Assembly: GCA_963788285.1 (NCBI GenBank)
Contig: CAWBGB010000014.1
Span: 186,001-250,000, forward strand
Direction of reading: 5' to 3'
DNA: 64,000 nt
Origin: Alicyclobacillus_A sp963788285
GTDB taxonomy: Bacteria; Bacillota; Bacilli; Alicyclobacillales; Alicyclobacillaceae
Shown here piece after piece: positions 52,441-61,111 of this stretch (its first letter is position 1; each line of letters begins with the position of its first letter). The notes below the pieces were generated by a model. That model saw nothing but the letters and a program-made list of their open reading frames with translations. It searched no databases and had not been told where the DNA came from. Position numbers and translations under genes: made by a program.

Positions 52441-52674
52441 TCACGAATCCGTAAATCGTTCCGCCAGTAGTTTATCCACGACGTCCTTCCAAGATTGATG
52501 CTCTTCGAGAATACGTCCGACGAAAAACCCGACCGAAGCGAATACAACCAGCACCACGGTTGCCCAGACTCCGAATAACATCCAGGCCAACCACAGCAAA
52601 CACCCGATAATCAGCCCAAGCCACCGCCGCTTCAGGTTGAGGATCACTACCGCCCAATGACGTATCCGATTCAT
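52441..52674 (-). CDS. DUF2273 small membrane protein
   Basis: This 77-residue protein has two adjacent membrane helices (LGLIIGCLLWLAWMLFGVWA, then TVVLVVFASVGFFVGRIL) and a polar C-terminus. DUF2273 proteins accompany amaP and Asp23 genes and are thought to take part in the same membrane-anchored envelope stress module. ATG 52674 has GGAG 6 bases upstream, 3 bases after the amaP stop. Confidence 0.88.
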   Translation of the reverse strand: MNRIRHWAVVILNLKRRWLGLIIGCLLWLAWMLFGVWATVVLVVFASVGFFVGRILEEHQSWKDVVDKLLAERFTDS

Positions 52675-52677
52675 CGT

Positions 52678-53226
52678 CTACTCCACCCATGTCTTCGCAC
52701 TTTTCGCTGGACTACCAGCCAGTTCAGCAATGTTCACAATCACTTTTTCGACATTGATACCGGTGGTATGCTCGACATAGTCCTTCACGGCCGTCTGAAT
52801 TTCCGCGCTTACACGAGACAAATCCAAGTCTGGAAGCGCCTTGACACGGACAGAGAGCCAAATGCCAGCTTGTCCATTCCGAACGCGGGTGTCAAACTCC
52901 TGGACCCCGCGAATCGAACGCCCTGTGCGGTTGGCCAACTGCTTAATGGTGTCAAAGGAAATGCGGATCTGTCCGTGGTCGCCCTGCAGCACCACGTATT
53001 CCGGGTCCGGACTGCTCCACCTGTAAAACACGAATCTGACCGCAACCAGTGCAAAGACGATGGCAACCACAATGGTGTACACATTGTAAGGGTACGTGGA
53101 CAATGGCAGTACCGCGGACACCGAATTGTCGTCAAAAACACCAATGCCCAGCAGAAACGCAAACACGGACGCAACGAGACTGCCGAGCGCCAGAATAATA
53201 AGAAGTGTTCGATCCAAAATACTCAC
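52678..53226 (-). CDS. amaP: Alkaline shock response membrane anchor protein AmaP
   Basis: This 182-residue protein has two N-terminal membrane helices (LLIILALGSLVASVFAFLLG and VYTIVVAIVFALVAVRFVFY) and a C-terminal domain related to Asp23 (about 95-170; TAVKDYVEHTTGINVEKVIV). In Staphylococcus AmaP fixes Asp23 at the membrane. GTG 53226 follows GGAGGGG. It stands between Asp23 and DUF2273 genes. Confidence 0.9.
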   Translation of the reverse strand: MSILDRTLLIILALGSLVASVFAFLLGIGVFDDNSVSAVLPLSTYPYNVYTIVVAIVFALVAVRFVFYRWSSPDPEYVVLQGDHGQIRISFDTIKQLANRTGRSIRGVQEFDTRVRNGQAGIWLSVRVKALPDLDLSRVSAEIQTAVKDYVEHTTGINVEKVIVNIAELAGSPAKSAKTWVE

Positions 53227-53310
53227 GGTACCCCTCCTGTGGCGTCCCGCCGTGTGCGCCTAGCGGCCCCGCAACACCAGGACCGTCCCTCAGGCGCGCA
53301 TCAGCGCTAG

Positions 53311-53718
53311 TTACCTCGGGCGCTTGTCGGCGGCGACTTCGACTGGCTCCTTCGGCTTGTCAGTGTAAAACGCAATCGCGGACACGTGGACATTCACCTG
53401 CACCACATCGAGCCCTGTCATGCTTTCCACGGCTTGCTTGACATGTTCCTGAATCTGCATCGATACCTCAGGAATGTTGATCCCGAAATCCAGCACGACA
53501 GACAGGTCAATGATGCACGTCTTGTCTTCATTACCGAACGACACTTTCACGCCCTTCGATAGATTCTTCCGTCCGAGCAAGTTATCCGTGAACCCGCCAC
53601 CACTCATCTCAACGACGCCCGTCACTTCGCTAGCGGCCAGCCCGGCAATCACCTGAATTACCTCGTCGGCAATTTGAATCTTTCCTAAATCATTAGATTG
53701 GTACTCCATGTCTTGCAT
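53311..53718 (-). CDS. Asp23/Gls24 family envelope stress protein
   Basis: This 135-residue protein has the Asp23 core: IQIADEVIQVIAGLAASEVT, then GVVEMSGG, and later QEHVKQAVESMTGLDVVQVN. Members form membrane-bound filaments through AmaP and respond to cell-wall stress. ATG 53718 has GGAGGG 7 bases upstream. It lies just after accC and before amaP, as in Bacillus yqhY, whose product has been linked to acetyl-CoA carboxylase, a reason to note the accB-accC-asp23 order here. Confidence 0.92.
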   Translation of the reverse strand: MQDMEYQSNDLGKIQIADEVIQVIAGLAASEVTGVVEMSGGGFTDNLLGRKNLSKGVKVSFGNEDKTCIIDLSVVLDFGINIPEVSMQIQEHVKQAVESMTGLDVVQVNVHVSAIAFYTDKPKEPVEVAADKRPR

Positions 53719-53751
53719 GACAAGACCCTCCTGTCTCGTGAATTCGGACCA

Positions 53752-55095
53752 TTACATCACCTTGTATTCTTCCAGGAACCGCGTGCTGACGTCACCAGCC
53801 CGGAATTTTTCGTGCTTGAGGAGCTTGAGATGGAACGGAATCGTGGTCTTTACACCTTCTATCCTAAACTCCATCAACGCACGCAGCATACGGTCAATCG
53901 CCTGCTGGCGCGTCGGCGCCCACACAATTAGCTTCGCAATCATCGAATCGTAGTGCGGTGGAACAGTATATCCAGGATACGCAGCACTATCGACGCGCAC
54001 ACCGATGCCCCCTGGCGGCAAGTATTCTGTAATCGTTCCGGGAGACGGCATGAAGTTGCGTTCTGGATCCTCTGCGTTGATCCGACACTCGATGGCATGC
54101 CCGCGCAGTTCGATATCCTCTTGCGTTACAGACAGCGGTTCGCCTGCGGCCGCCAGGATCTGTTCGCGAACCAAGTCGACGCTCGTGACCCACTCCGTGA
54201 CGGGGTGTTCTACTTGAATACGCGTATTCATCTCCATGAAGTAGAACTGCCCATCCGGCGCGTAGATGAACTCAATGGTGCCAGCACCCACGTAATTTAC
54301 CGCTCTCGCAGCCGCAACGGCAGCTTCCCCCATTTCTCGGCGAGTTTCTTCCGGGAGCACCGGACACGGCGATTCTTCGACAAGTTTTTGCAAGCGGCGT
54401 TGTACGGAACAATCCCGCTCACCCAAATGAATCACGTTACCGTGCCGATCCGCCAACACCTGGATTTCCACGTGACGCATGCGCTCGATGTACTTCTCCA
54501 AGTATACGCCTGCGTTGCCAAAGGCGGTCTCCGCTTCGCGCTGTGCGGTTGTAACCGCTTGCCGAAGGGCGTCTGGATCATGCACGACTCGAATCCCCTT
54601 ACCGCCGCCGCCAGCGGTCGCCTTAATAATCACAGGGAAACCAATCTTCTCCGCGACTGCCACAGCTTCGTCGGCGTCTGCAATCAATCCGTCGCTACCT
54701 GGAACGGTCGGAACCCCTGCCTTTTTCATGGTGTCTTTCGCGACCGCCTTGTCGCCCATGGTCACAATCGCTTCCGGGCTGGGTCCGATAAAGGTGATTC
54801 CACACGCTTCGCAGACTTCCGCAAAATCGCTGTTTTCCGCCAAAAATCCGTAGCCTGGATGAATGGCGTCGACACCCGTCAACGTGGCGACAGACATAAT
54901 ACTGGGAATATGAAGGTAACTCTGCTTGCTCGGTGTTGGCCCGATGCAGTACGCTTCATCGGCAAGCTGTACATGCAGGGCATTCTTGTCCGCTTCTGAA
55001 TACACCGCCACGGTTTCTATACCAAGTTCGCGGCAGGCGCGGATCACCCGCACTGCGATTTCACCGCGATTTGCAACTAATACACGTTGAAACAT
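53752..55095 (-). CDS. accC: Biotin carboxylase subunit of acetyl-CoA carboxylase
   Basis: This ATP-grasp enzyme of 447 residues carboxylates biotin on AccB. It shows the N-terminal FQRVLVANRGEIAVRVIRAC, the glycine-rich ATP loop ATAGGGGKGIRVV, MEMNTRIQVEHPVTEWVT with catalytic Glu, Asn and Arg, and the C-terminal RMLRALMEF. ATG 55095 follows AAGGAG, 11 bases after accB. It may also charge the carboxyltransferase encoded at 14.0 kb, since no other biotin carboxylase is seen. Confidence 0.97.
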   Translation of the reverse strand: MFQRVLVANRGEIAVRVIRACRELGIETVAVYSEADKNALHVQLADEAYCIGPTPSKQSYLHIPSIMSVATLTGVDAIHPGYGFLAENSDFAEVCEACGITFIGPSPEAIVTMGDKAVAKDTMKKAGVPTVPGSDGLIADADEAVAVAEKIGFPVIIKATAGGGGKGIRVVHDPDALRQAVTTAQREAETAFGNAGVYLEKYIERMRHVEIQVLADRHGNVIHLGERDCSVQRRLQKLVEESPCPVLPEETRREMGEAAVAAARAVNYVGAGTIEFIYAPDGQFYFMEMNTRIQVEHPVTEWVTSVDLVREQILAAAGEPLSVTQEDIELRGHAIECRINAEDPERNFMPSPGTITEYLPPGGIGVRVDSAAYPGYTVPPHYDSMIAKLIVWAPTRQQAIDRMLRALMEFRIEGVKTTIPFHLKLLKHEKFRAGDVSTRFLEEYKVM

Positions 55096-55106
55096 GGTCG
55101 GTCTCC

Positions 55107-55619
55107 TTACGACAGTTTAATTTTGAAGAGCGGCTGCCCATATTCGACGAGTTGTCCGTTCTCAGCCAGGATATCTACGACTTCCCCAGTGACTTCCGCC
55201 TCGATTTCGTTCATGAGCTTCATCGCTTCTACAATACAAACAACCGTCTTCGGACCTACCTTTGTGCCTCGCTCCACGAACGGTGCTGCGTCGGGGGAAG
55301 GCGCCCGGTAGAAGGTTCCGACCATCGGAGACGTGATGATATGTACGTTCTCCTCGACGACATCGGCTGCAGTTGCAGAGTCTGCTGCCGGCTCGGACGG
55401 TGCAGACGTTGGTGCAACGACCGGCGTCTGTACCACGACTGGCTGGGGCGCAGCCGCTGTTGCCACCGGCGCCGGTCCTACAGGAACCGATACCGGCGCC
55501 GCATCCGCCTTCTTCAAGAGCAATTTCATATCATCCGTTTCCAGTTTCAACTCAAATAACGAGGTTTCGTCTAACAAACGAATGAGTTCGCGAATTTCGC
55601 CAATCTTTAGCACGCGCAA
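55107..55619 (-). CDS. accB: Biotin carboxyl carrier protein of acetyl-CoA carboxylase
   Basis: This 170-residue protein has an N-terminal helix (IGEIRELIRLLDETSLFELK), a Pro/Ala/Val linker (about 40-95) and a C-terminal biotinyl domain with the modified lysine K134 in EAMKLMNEIE and the thumb-containing FYRAPSPDAAPF. TTG 55619 lies behind AGGAG; GTG 55613 is an alternative start. It precedes accC in a two-gene start of the operon that continues into asp23. Confidence 0.96.
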   Translation of the reverse strand: MRVLKIGEIRELIRLLDETSLFELKLETDDMKLLLKKADAAPVSVPVGPAPVATAAAPQPVVVQTPVVAPTSAPSEPAADSATAADVVEENVHIITSPMVGTFYRAPSPDAAPFVERGTKVGPKTVVCIVEAMKLMNEIEAEVTGEVVDILAENGQLVEYGQPLFKIKLS

Positions 55620-55659
55620 CGTTCACTCCTCATGACATGGGTCAAAGTCCACTTGTCCT

Positions 55660-55668
55660 AGTATAGCA
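55660..55668 (-). promoter_or_regulatory. Extended -10 promoter of accB
   Basis: TGCTATACT on the minus strand (TATACT at 55660-55665) is an extended -10 element about 41 bases before the accB start. No clear -35 is seen, as for the OLE promoter. Confidence 0.5.
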
Positions 55669-55699
55669 CAGTGAAATTTGACGTTGCACGTGAAGTCAT

Positions 55700-55762
55700 G
55701 GTCCCGCCTGTGGGCGGGGATGGGATGGCAAGCGCCCCGCCAAACAGCCTAGACGGGGCTTC
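55700..55762 (-). terminator. Two GC-rich hairpins after the spoIIIA operon
   Basis: GCCCCG/CGGGGC (55734-55739 with 55754-55759), extendable by AAG/CTT across a bulge, and CCCGCC/GGCGGG (55703-55718) lie between spoIIIAH and the accB promoter. T-tracts are poor, so termination is likely but not certain. Confidence 0.45.
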
Positions 55763-55777
55763 TTGAACAGTGTGCCG

Positions 55778-56389
55778 TTACGCTTTGGCGGTGACCTTGA
55801 TGTTCACGGCCGATACGTTCATCTGTTGACTGACCAGCTGCATCACCTGAACAGCCTGGTCCGCAGAAAGTTTGTCCGTCTTGACGTACACTGTAAACTG
55901 AGTATAGTCGCTGTTCGGCATAATCACGCAGTCTTTGTACCCTTCCCCGACAATCGCGTCATGCGCGTTCTCAATGCCACCCTCGAGGTTGGTCAGGCGA
56001 TTCAGTTGCTGCTGAGCCTGACTAATTTGATCCGGTGTCGCGTTGTCGTTGGTGATGACTTGTTCGTAGTTATCCATTTTCTGCGCGATTTGCTGTTGCA
56101 ACTGTGTCTGTGTACTGACATACCAGTCTGTAGAATTTGTGGGTGAACCGTCACTGTTTGGAGCGCTTGACGTTGTCGTAGGCGTCTTCGTCGAACCCGA
56201 CGTGGATTGGGTGCTCCCATCGCCGCTTGTGTCTGGGGACGTCGTCGTTGTCACGCTCGTCGGCGAGGTATCGCTCGTCCCACCCGCACCGCCCGTGGCA
56301 CTCGAATCATTGTTCATCGTGTAGTAACCGATGAGCATCAGGGACAGCACCATCATCGTCGACAGCCACACGGTTTGTCTCTTTACCAC
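55778..56389 (-). CDS. spoIIIAH: Stage III sporulation protein AH
   Basis: This mother-cell membrane protein of 203 residues forms a ring across the intermembrane space by pairing with SpoIIQ of the forespore. It has one N-terminal membrane helix (TVWLSTMMVLSLMLIGYY), a long Ser/Thr-rich low-complexity linker (about 30-85) and a C-terminal YscJ/FliF-like domain (about 95-203; DKLSADQAVQVMQLVSQQM). GTG 56389 follows GGGAGG. It is the last gene of the spoIIIA operon. Confidence 0.94.
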   Translation of the reverse strand: MVKRQTVWLSTMMVLSLMLIGYYTMNNDSSATGGAGGTSDTSPTSVTTTTSPDTSGDGSTQSTSGSTKTPTTTSSAPNSDGSPTNSTDWYVSTQTQLQQQIAQKMDNYEQVITNDNATPDQISQAQQQLNRLTNLEGGIENAHDAIVGEGYKDCVIMPNSDYTQFTVYVKTDKLSADQAVQVMQLVSQQMNVSAVNIKVTAKA

Positions 56390-56410
56390 TTGTACATTCC
56401 TCCCAATCTT

Positions 56411-56992
56411 CTACGAGTTGCTCTTTTTAGGCTCTACGCTAATTTTATATGCAGGCACGTCCAGCACATTCGTAATCGCGTCAACGATTTCTGATTTTGC
56501 TACAAAAAAATCTGTCGCGTTGACCACCACAAGCACACCGCGAACCTGCGGCATCAACGTTTCTTGCACGTAGGGACTCCGACTACCATCTGGATTCGTC
56601 GTCGTAAAAATCTCGTTGTCCGTGGTCGTGGAAGACCCCGAACTTTGTGTCTGTTTCGTCTCTCTCGTGTTCATTGCGAGTTGTGCGTCGCTGGTCGTGT
56701 CAAAGGTGACCATCACGGACACTTGGTTGATGCCGGAAATCTGGCTCAAGATGTTTTGAAGCTGTTGGTCGTACATCGATTCATAGGCAGCTGTGGTGGT
56801 GGTGTCAGTCGTGCTGACTTGCGTCTGATTCGACGCTCCACTCGTTGTGCCTCCAACCGTGTTACCTGCGGTGGTCGTCATCGTCGGCAGGGTGCCGTGC
56901 GGCTTCCATACCGATCCTAGAACGAGGCAAACGATACCAAGCAGCGCGAGCACCAACAGCCACTTGTTCTGTAGCAGCGGCTTCCAATCCAT
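56411..56992 (-). CDS. spoIIIAG: Stage III sporulation protein AG
   Basis: This 193-residue protein has an N-terminal membrane helix (LVLALLGIVCLVLGSV), a Ser/Thr/Gly-rich spacer and a ring-building domain with the strand inserts typical of SpoIIIAG (LSQISGINQVSVMVTFDTTS). SpoIIIAG forms a large ring in the channel between mother cell and forespore. ATG 56992 has GGAGGGG 7 bases upstream, better than the TTG two codons earlier. Confidence 0.94.
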   Translation of the reverse strand: MDWKPLLQNKWLLVLALLGIVCLVLGSVWKPHGTLPTMTTTAGNTVGGTTSGASNQTQVSTTDTTTTAAYESMYDQQLQNILSQISGINQVSVMVTFDTTSDAQLAMNTRETKQTQSSGSSTTTDNEIFTTTNPDGSRSPYVQETLMPQVRGVLVVVNATDFFVAKSEIVDAITNVLDVPAYKISVEPKKSNS

Positions 56993-57007
56993 AGCCAATC
57001 CCCTCCA

Positions 57008-57526
57008 TTAGGATGTCACCACATGCACCTGTTCTGAAGAAATGCCAAGCTCCTTCGCAATCCAGGTCTGGATGTGGCCGGCCTTCGGCATGTCGCTGAC
57101 GGCGACAACCACTCGCACCTGCAACTGATCTGTTCCACTCTGTACGCCAGAAATCTCTACGCTTGTGGGGAAACACTGAAACTGACTGGCCAGCTGTTGT
57201 TTCAGTTGTTGGCCAAGAATGTTAGTGGCCTCTGCGTCTTGTTGTGACTTCAAGACCTGCTTGAGTGAGTCCACATTCGGAACGACAGCAGCATTGTTAG
57301 TGCTCTGGTTGGAGAACACCTGGTCCGTTGCAAACTGCGCCAGGCGGTCGGCCCAGTTTTGTTGAAACAGAGGGATGATGGGTTGCAAAATGGCTGCGAT
57401 AATGGCCAATCCCATGACAGTTCGCACGTACTTTTGCATGGCCTTGGTCGGCAACAGCAAGTCCGCAAACACGGCCAGTAACACGACGAGAACGATTTGT
57501 TTCAACCATGCGCCGAGGACCGTCAT
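57008..57526 (-). CDS. spoIIIAF: Stage III sporulation protein AF
   Basis: This 172-residue protein has two N-terminal membrane helices (LKQIVLVVLLAVFADLLLP and VMGLAIIAAILQPIIPLF) followed by a ring-building-motif-like soluble domain (VRVVVAVSDMPKAGHIQTWI). It is one of the membrane parts of the SpoIIIA complex. ATG 57526 overlaps the spoIIIAE stop (ATGA). Confidence 0.93.
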   Translation of the reverse strand: MTVLGAWLKQIVLVVLLAVFADLLLPTKAMQKYVRTVMGLAIIAAILQPIIPLFQQNWADRLAQFATDQVFSNQSTNNAAVVPNVDSLKQVLKSQQDAEATNILGQQLKQQLASQFQCFPTSVEISGVQSGTDQLQVRVVVAVSDMPKAGHIQTWIAKELGISSEQVHVVTS

Positions 57527-58773
57527 GCCATCACCACCGCAAGGTTAGCAGACGCCAACAAGATACAGATCGCCATGAAGAACATCAGGGCTACAGCGGC
57601 CACGCTCGCAAACACCAGTACAAGGCTTTTACTGAGAGCCCCGAGGCAGTTGACCATCGGCGTGTCACCCAATGGTTGCATCAGCGCGGCGCTTCCGTTG
57701 TAAATGAACGAGAGCGCGAGAATCTTCAACGCTGGGAACAGTGCGATGCAGGCGATAATCACTAGACCAGCAATCCCCACTGCATTTTTTACCAACAAAG
57801 ACGCGCTCACAACCGTTTCTGCAGCGTCCGACAACGCACTCCCGATGACCGGAACCAGTGTTTTCGCGGAAAACTTCGCCACTCTCATCGCCACACCATC
57901 TGCAATCCCTTTGCCAAGCCCCTGGACGGAGGTGATGCCGATGAATGCAGTCAACGACAAACCAAGCACCGCGATGCCCCCGGTACGCAACAACCCTGCT
58001 AGCCTCGTCAACTGGTATCGGGGAGACAATGCGCTCACAATGTCGAGCAGCGCGGCAAAGAAGATAAGTGGAAAGACCACAAGGAAGACCACGTTGCTAA
58101 TCAGGTGCACCGCAAACACCAAGACCGGCTGAAAAAACGCGGCTGACGCCAATGCTCCAGACGCAGCTAATAGAGTGACCACCAGTGGTACGGTGGAGAG
58201 CATAAAGTCGTTCATAGACTGGATGGCATGTTTGGCGTAGCCAATTGCTTCGGTAAATGACCCAATGGCAAGCACCATGAGCACCAGGAAGATCATGGCG
58301 TAGGCGACTTGACTGACCGCCTGGCGTTCAAACGCCGACTGTAAGGACTCGAGCATCGCCGCGAGCACAGACAACAGTAGGATGCCGCCGAGCAACTCGG
58401 CATTATCGAACACTTCCGAGAAGAAGTACCGCAACAGGCCGTGGACCAGACCTGCTGGATTAAAACCGCCGCTGTGCAAGATGGCGTGTACCAAGCCCTC
58501 ACCCGAAACGTCGGGCAGGTATCCACCGTAGTCCTGTTGCAGATGTTGCCAATACTCCTGCAAGGACTGAATCGGGAGGGCGTCGAGCTGATCCTGTGCC
58601 GACTTTTGGACGTCCTGTTGCGTCGTATTCGTTGTGTTCGTCTCTGTACTTGACTGCGTGGCCGGGACGCTTGGTACGGGCGGCGCGTTGGTGTCTGCTG
58701 GCGCTGCAACACTACAGGACAACAGAATACTAAGTACCGTTGCCATGGTGAGCAGCAGTCGTTTCCAAAGCAA
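57523..58773 (-). CDS. spoIIIAE: Stage III sporulation protein AE
   Basis: This large integral membrane protein of 416 residues has an N-terminal signal-like helix (LLTMATVLSILLSCSVA), a polar loop (about 25-85) and about seven further helices. It is the main membrane-embedded part of the mother-cell SpoIIIA apparatus. A TTG start (58773) behind AGGAGGGG is used. It is coupled to spoIIIAF. Confidence 0.94.
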   Translation of the reverse strand: MLWKRLLLTMATVLSILLSCSVAAPADTNAPPVPSVPATQSSTETNTTNTTQQDVQKSAQDQLDALPIQSLQEYWQHLQQDYGGYLPDVSGEGLVHAILHSGGFNPAGLVHGLLRYFFSEVFDNAELLGGILLLSVLAAMLESLQSAFERQAVSQVAYAMIFLVLMVLAIGSFTEAIGYAKHAIQSMNDFMLSTVPLVVTLLAASGALASAAFFQPVLVFAVHLISNVVFLVVFPLIFFAALLDIVSALSPRYQLTRLAGLLRTGGIAVLGLSLTAFIGITSVQGLGKGIADGVAMRVAKFSAKTLVPVIGSALSDAAETVVSASLLVKNAVGIAGLVIIACIALFPALKILALSFIYNGSAALMQPLGDTPMVNCLGALSKSLVLVFASVAAVALMFFMAICILLASANLAVVMA

Positions 58774-58785
58774 CAGCGTCCCCTC

Positions 58786-59184
58786 CTACGGCAACAGGTG
58801 CACCAGGGTTTCAATGACCCCAGTGATGATGGGCAAAGCAAGGATCACGATACCGACTTTGCCAGCCAACTCAATCTTCCCAGCCAACGCCCCCTCTTGC
58901 GCATCTCGTGCCACTTGCGCTGCAAACTCGACGATATACGCAATGCCAATAATTTTGAGGACTGTTGCCAGGAAACTGTGATCCACCTTGGCCGCATTGG
59001 CCAGGTCGCTCAACGTCTGGATGACCGACTCCATGCTTGCGACGACGCTCAGTAGCAGGACGATGCCTGCGACCATGCCAACCAACATAGCAAATTGTGG
59101 AGCCTTCGGCCGGAGGACGGCGATGAGCACGGTGGCTGTGAGTCCGATTCCAACCAACTGAAGAATGTGCACCAGCCTCACCAC
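58786..59184 (-). CDS. spoIIIAD: Stage III sporulation protein AD
   Basis: This 132-residue four-helix membrane protein has the conserved ATVLKIIGIAYIVEFAAQVA then RDAQEGALAGKIELAGKVGI. The first GTG (59184) overlaps the end of spoIIIAC and has a weak ribosome site; a GTG four codons later is possible. It is a small membrane subunit of the SpoIIIA complex. Confidence 0.93.
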   Translation of the reverse strand: MVRLVHILQLVGIGLTATVLIAVLRPKAPQFAMLVGMVAGIVLLLSVVASMESVIQTLSDLANAAKVDHSFLATVLKIIGIAYIVEFAAQVARDAQEGALAGKIELAGKVGIVILALPIITGVIETLVHLLP

Positions 59185-59384
59185 TGTCTAAAAAACACGG
59201 CTTGTATTTGGGTGTACAATTGGTCCACGTAGCCAATCACAATGATGAAGACGGCGACAAAACCTACAAAAGTCGTCCAATGCGCAAACTCTTCCTTGCC
59301 GCTTTGCTTGAGAATGGTGTGCAGGATGGCCACCAAAAAGCCAATGCCTGCAATCTGAAAGATGGCCCGGATCTCCGGCGTCAT
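59178..59384 (-). CDS. spoIIIAC: Stage III sporulation protein AC
   Basis: This 68-residue protein has two membrane helices (IFQIAGIGFLVAILHTILKQ and TFVGFVAVFIIVIGYV) and the family HTILKQSGKEEFA loop. ATG 59384 follows GGGGGAG; the frame extends upstream only into spoIIIAB. It overlaps spoIIIAD by a few bases. Confidence 0.94.
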   Translation of the reverse strand: MTPEIRAIFQIAGIGFLVAILHTILKQSGKEEFAHWTTFVGFVAVFIIVIGYVDQLYTQIQAVFFRQW

Positions 59385-59425
59385 GGCCACTCCCCCTCTT
59401 CGCCCTAGGCCGGCGCGTGCGCGGC

Positions 59426-59941
59426 TCAGTAAAGTAAGACGACGATCATCAACCCCATCAGTACACCCACGTACTGCCATAACCGCTCGTGCCTCTGTTG
59501 CGAGTCCCTTGCTTCTCGCTCGAGACCCGACAAGCGTGATATTGCCACTTCGATTTGCTGTGTCTGGTGTTGCCTGTCTGAAAGTCCCAGGGTCTTTCCG
59601 AACTCACGCAGCACCTCAAAGTCCTGTGTTCGCAGCGAGGACTGCGCCTCACAAGCTCGAATGCCCTCGTCGATGGCTTCCGCCACCGAGCACTGGTTGT
59701 CATGGAGGGCCTGCGCCGCGCGTTCAAACAGCTTCTGAACGGGTGCCTGGCTCCGGTCAGCGACCTTGCGCAATGCAAACGGCAACGGTGTCGCGCTGTA
59801 CTCCACTTCTGCCTGCAATACACGCAGCGCGTGCAACATGGCCCGCAACTGTCGAGGCCTTTCCCGAAAGTCTCTCCCAATGCGGAAACCGATGCATGTG
59901 CATGACACGAGCAATATCCCCGCCCCCACGGCTTTAAGCAT
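59426..59941 (-). CDS. spoIIIAB: Stage III sporulation protein AB
   Basis: This 171-residue protein has a membrane helix at each end (AVGAGILLVSCTCIGFRIG and YVGVLMGLMIVVLLY) and a helical middle related to GspF of secretion systems (PRQLRAMLHALRVLQAEVEY). ATG 59941 has GGGAGGG 6 bases upstream and overlaps spoIIIAA by 8 bases. It is expected to work beside the SpoIIIAA ATPase. Confidence 0.94.
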   Translation of the reverse strand: MLKAVGAGILLVSCTCIGFRIGRDFRERPRQLRAMLHALRVLQAEVEYSATPLPFALRKVADRSQAPVQKLFERAAQALHDNQCSVAEAIDEGIRACEAQSSLRTQDFEVLREFGKTLGLSDRQHQTQQIEVAISRLSGLEREARDSQQRHERLWQYVGVLMGLMIVVLLY

Positions 59942-60965
59942 CCGGTACCCTCCCGTCTGCGTGCACACGCAATCTGCCGAGCGGGATGCCTCTGGCGTCT
60001 AACACCTGCTCGACGGTACCCGGTCCACGCCTGCGGCTCAGTACCACGTACCGGTCAAAGGCGTGAGCCGCAAACAAGGAGGCCATGGCAGGTCGCTTGC
60101 GCCATTCGTCCACCGTGTGAGCATGTGCGGTAGCCAAAACACTCACCCCTGCATGAGTGGCGTCCAAAATCGCGGTACTGTCCTCGTCCCGGCCAATCTC
60201 ATCCGTCGCGACGACATCCGGCGACAGGCTGCGGATGGCCATCAGCATACCTTCCGCTTTCGGGCAGGCGTCCAGAACATCGGTACGCGGTCCCAAGTGA
60301 AACTGCGGCACGCCGGCCACGGCGCCAGCGATTTCGGATCGTTCGTCGACCACAGTCACTTTTAGTCCGCGCCGCACTCCAGCCACCTGTCCCTCACTGT
60401 ACGCTCGTACCATGTCCCGAAGCATTGTCGTTTTGCCGCACTGTGGTGGAGAAATCAACAGCACGTTCAATGGTTTTCCCGACTCCGGATGGACGACGTA
60501 CGGGTGGACAGGTCCAGAGATTCCAATGTGTTCTCTGGCAATCCGGATGTTGACCGCGTGAATGCTTCGAATGGTCCGGACCGTCCCTGAGTCCGTCAGC
60601 ACGGCTCTCCCAGCTACACCGACGCGATGTCCGCCCGGCATTGTGACAAACCCCCGGCGCAACTCATCTTCAACAGCATACAATGACGCTTGTGTCGCAG
60701 CTTGCAGGACGCGCGAGATGTGATCTTCCGTAACCAGGCAGGACGAGTCGACGTCATCTGTCAATCCAGCCTTCGTATGCAGGAATCCGTTCAATCCAAG
60801 GCCGCAAACCTGCACGGGCTGTCCAACGCGGAAACGCATTTCTTCAATCCGCAGCCTGATATCAAGAGGCAAAGCTAGTACTCTCGCTTGCACGTCTGAA
60901 GGAAGTACGCGCAGTACATGCAACCACGATTCATCCGTTTGGAGGGAGAGCTCTTTGTTTGACAA
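59934..60965 (-). CDS. spoIIIAA: Stage III sporulation protein AA (secretion-type ATPase)
   Basis: This ATPase, related to GspE/VirB11, has 343 residues. It has an N-terminal domain (1-150), Walker A SPPQCGKTTMLRD, VVDERSEIAG and Walker B VVATDEIGRDED, with a histidine-rich box TAHAHTVDEW. It powers the SpoIIIA-SpoIIQ feeding channel. TTG 60965 is the start: AGGTGG is 9 bases upstream and no ATG is available. It is the first gene of the eight-gene spoIIIA operon, behind a candidate sigma-E promoter. Confidence 0.95.
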   Translation of the reverse strand: MSNKELSLQTDESWLHVLRVLPSDVQARVLALPLDIRLRIEEMRFRVGQPVQVCGLGLNGFLHTKAGLTDDVDSSCLVTEDHISRVLQAATQASLYAVEDELRRGFVTMPGGHRVGVAGRAVLTDSGTVRTIRSIHAVNIRIAREHIGISGPVHPYVVHPESGKPLNVLLISPPQCGKTTMLRDMVRAYSEGQVAGVRRGLKVTVVDERSEIAGAVAGVPQFHLGPRTDVLDACPKAEGMLMAIRSLSPDVVATDEIGRDEDSTAILDATHAGVSVLATAHAHTVDEWRKRPAMASLFAAHAFDRYVVLSRRRGPGTVEQVLDARGIPLGRLRVHADGRVPDA

Positions 60966-60993
60966 GGGCTTTGTCCACCTCCCGGTTAGTCCA

Positions 60994-61023
60994 TGTATAT
61001 GGACAAGAAAATCACGTTATGAC
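60994..61023 (-). promoter_or_regulatory. Candidate sigma-E promoter of the spoIIIA operon
   Basis: GTCATAA (61017-61023), 15 bases, then CATATACA (60994-61001) on the minus strand resemble the sigma-E pattern KMATATT-N14-15-CATACAMT. It lies about 30 bases before the spoIIIAA start. The spoIIIA operon is sigma-E dependent in Bacillus. Confidence 0.55.
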
Positions 61024-61111
61024 ATCCGCAAAGGAAGGGGCGCCGGAACCAACGGCGGTCCATTTGCATTCAATATAAAAGTGGCAGTCGATAGCAAGGA
61101 GGGAGTTGACG

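Noticed and set aside
53953..54999. 348-codon plus-strand open frame
   Set aside because: Antisense to accC.
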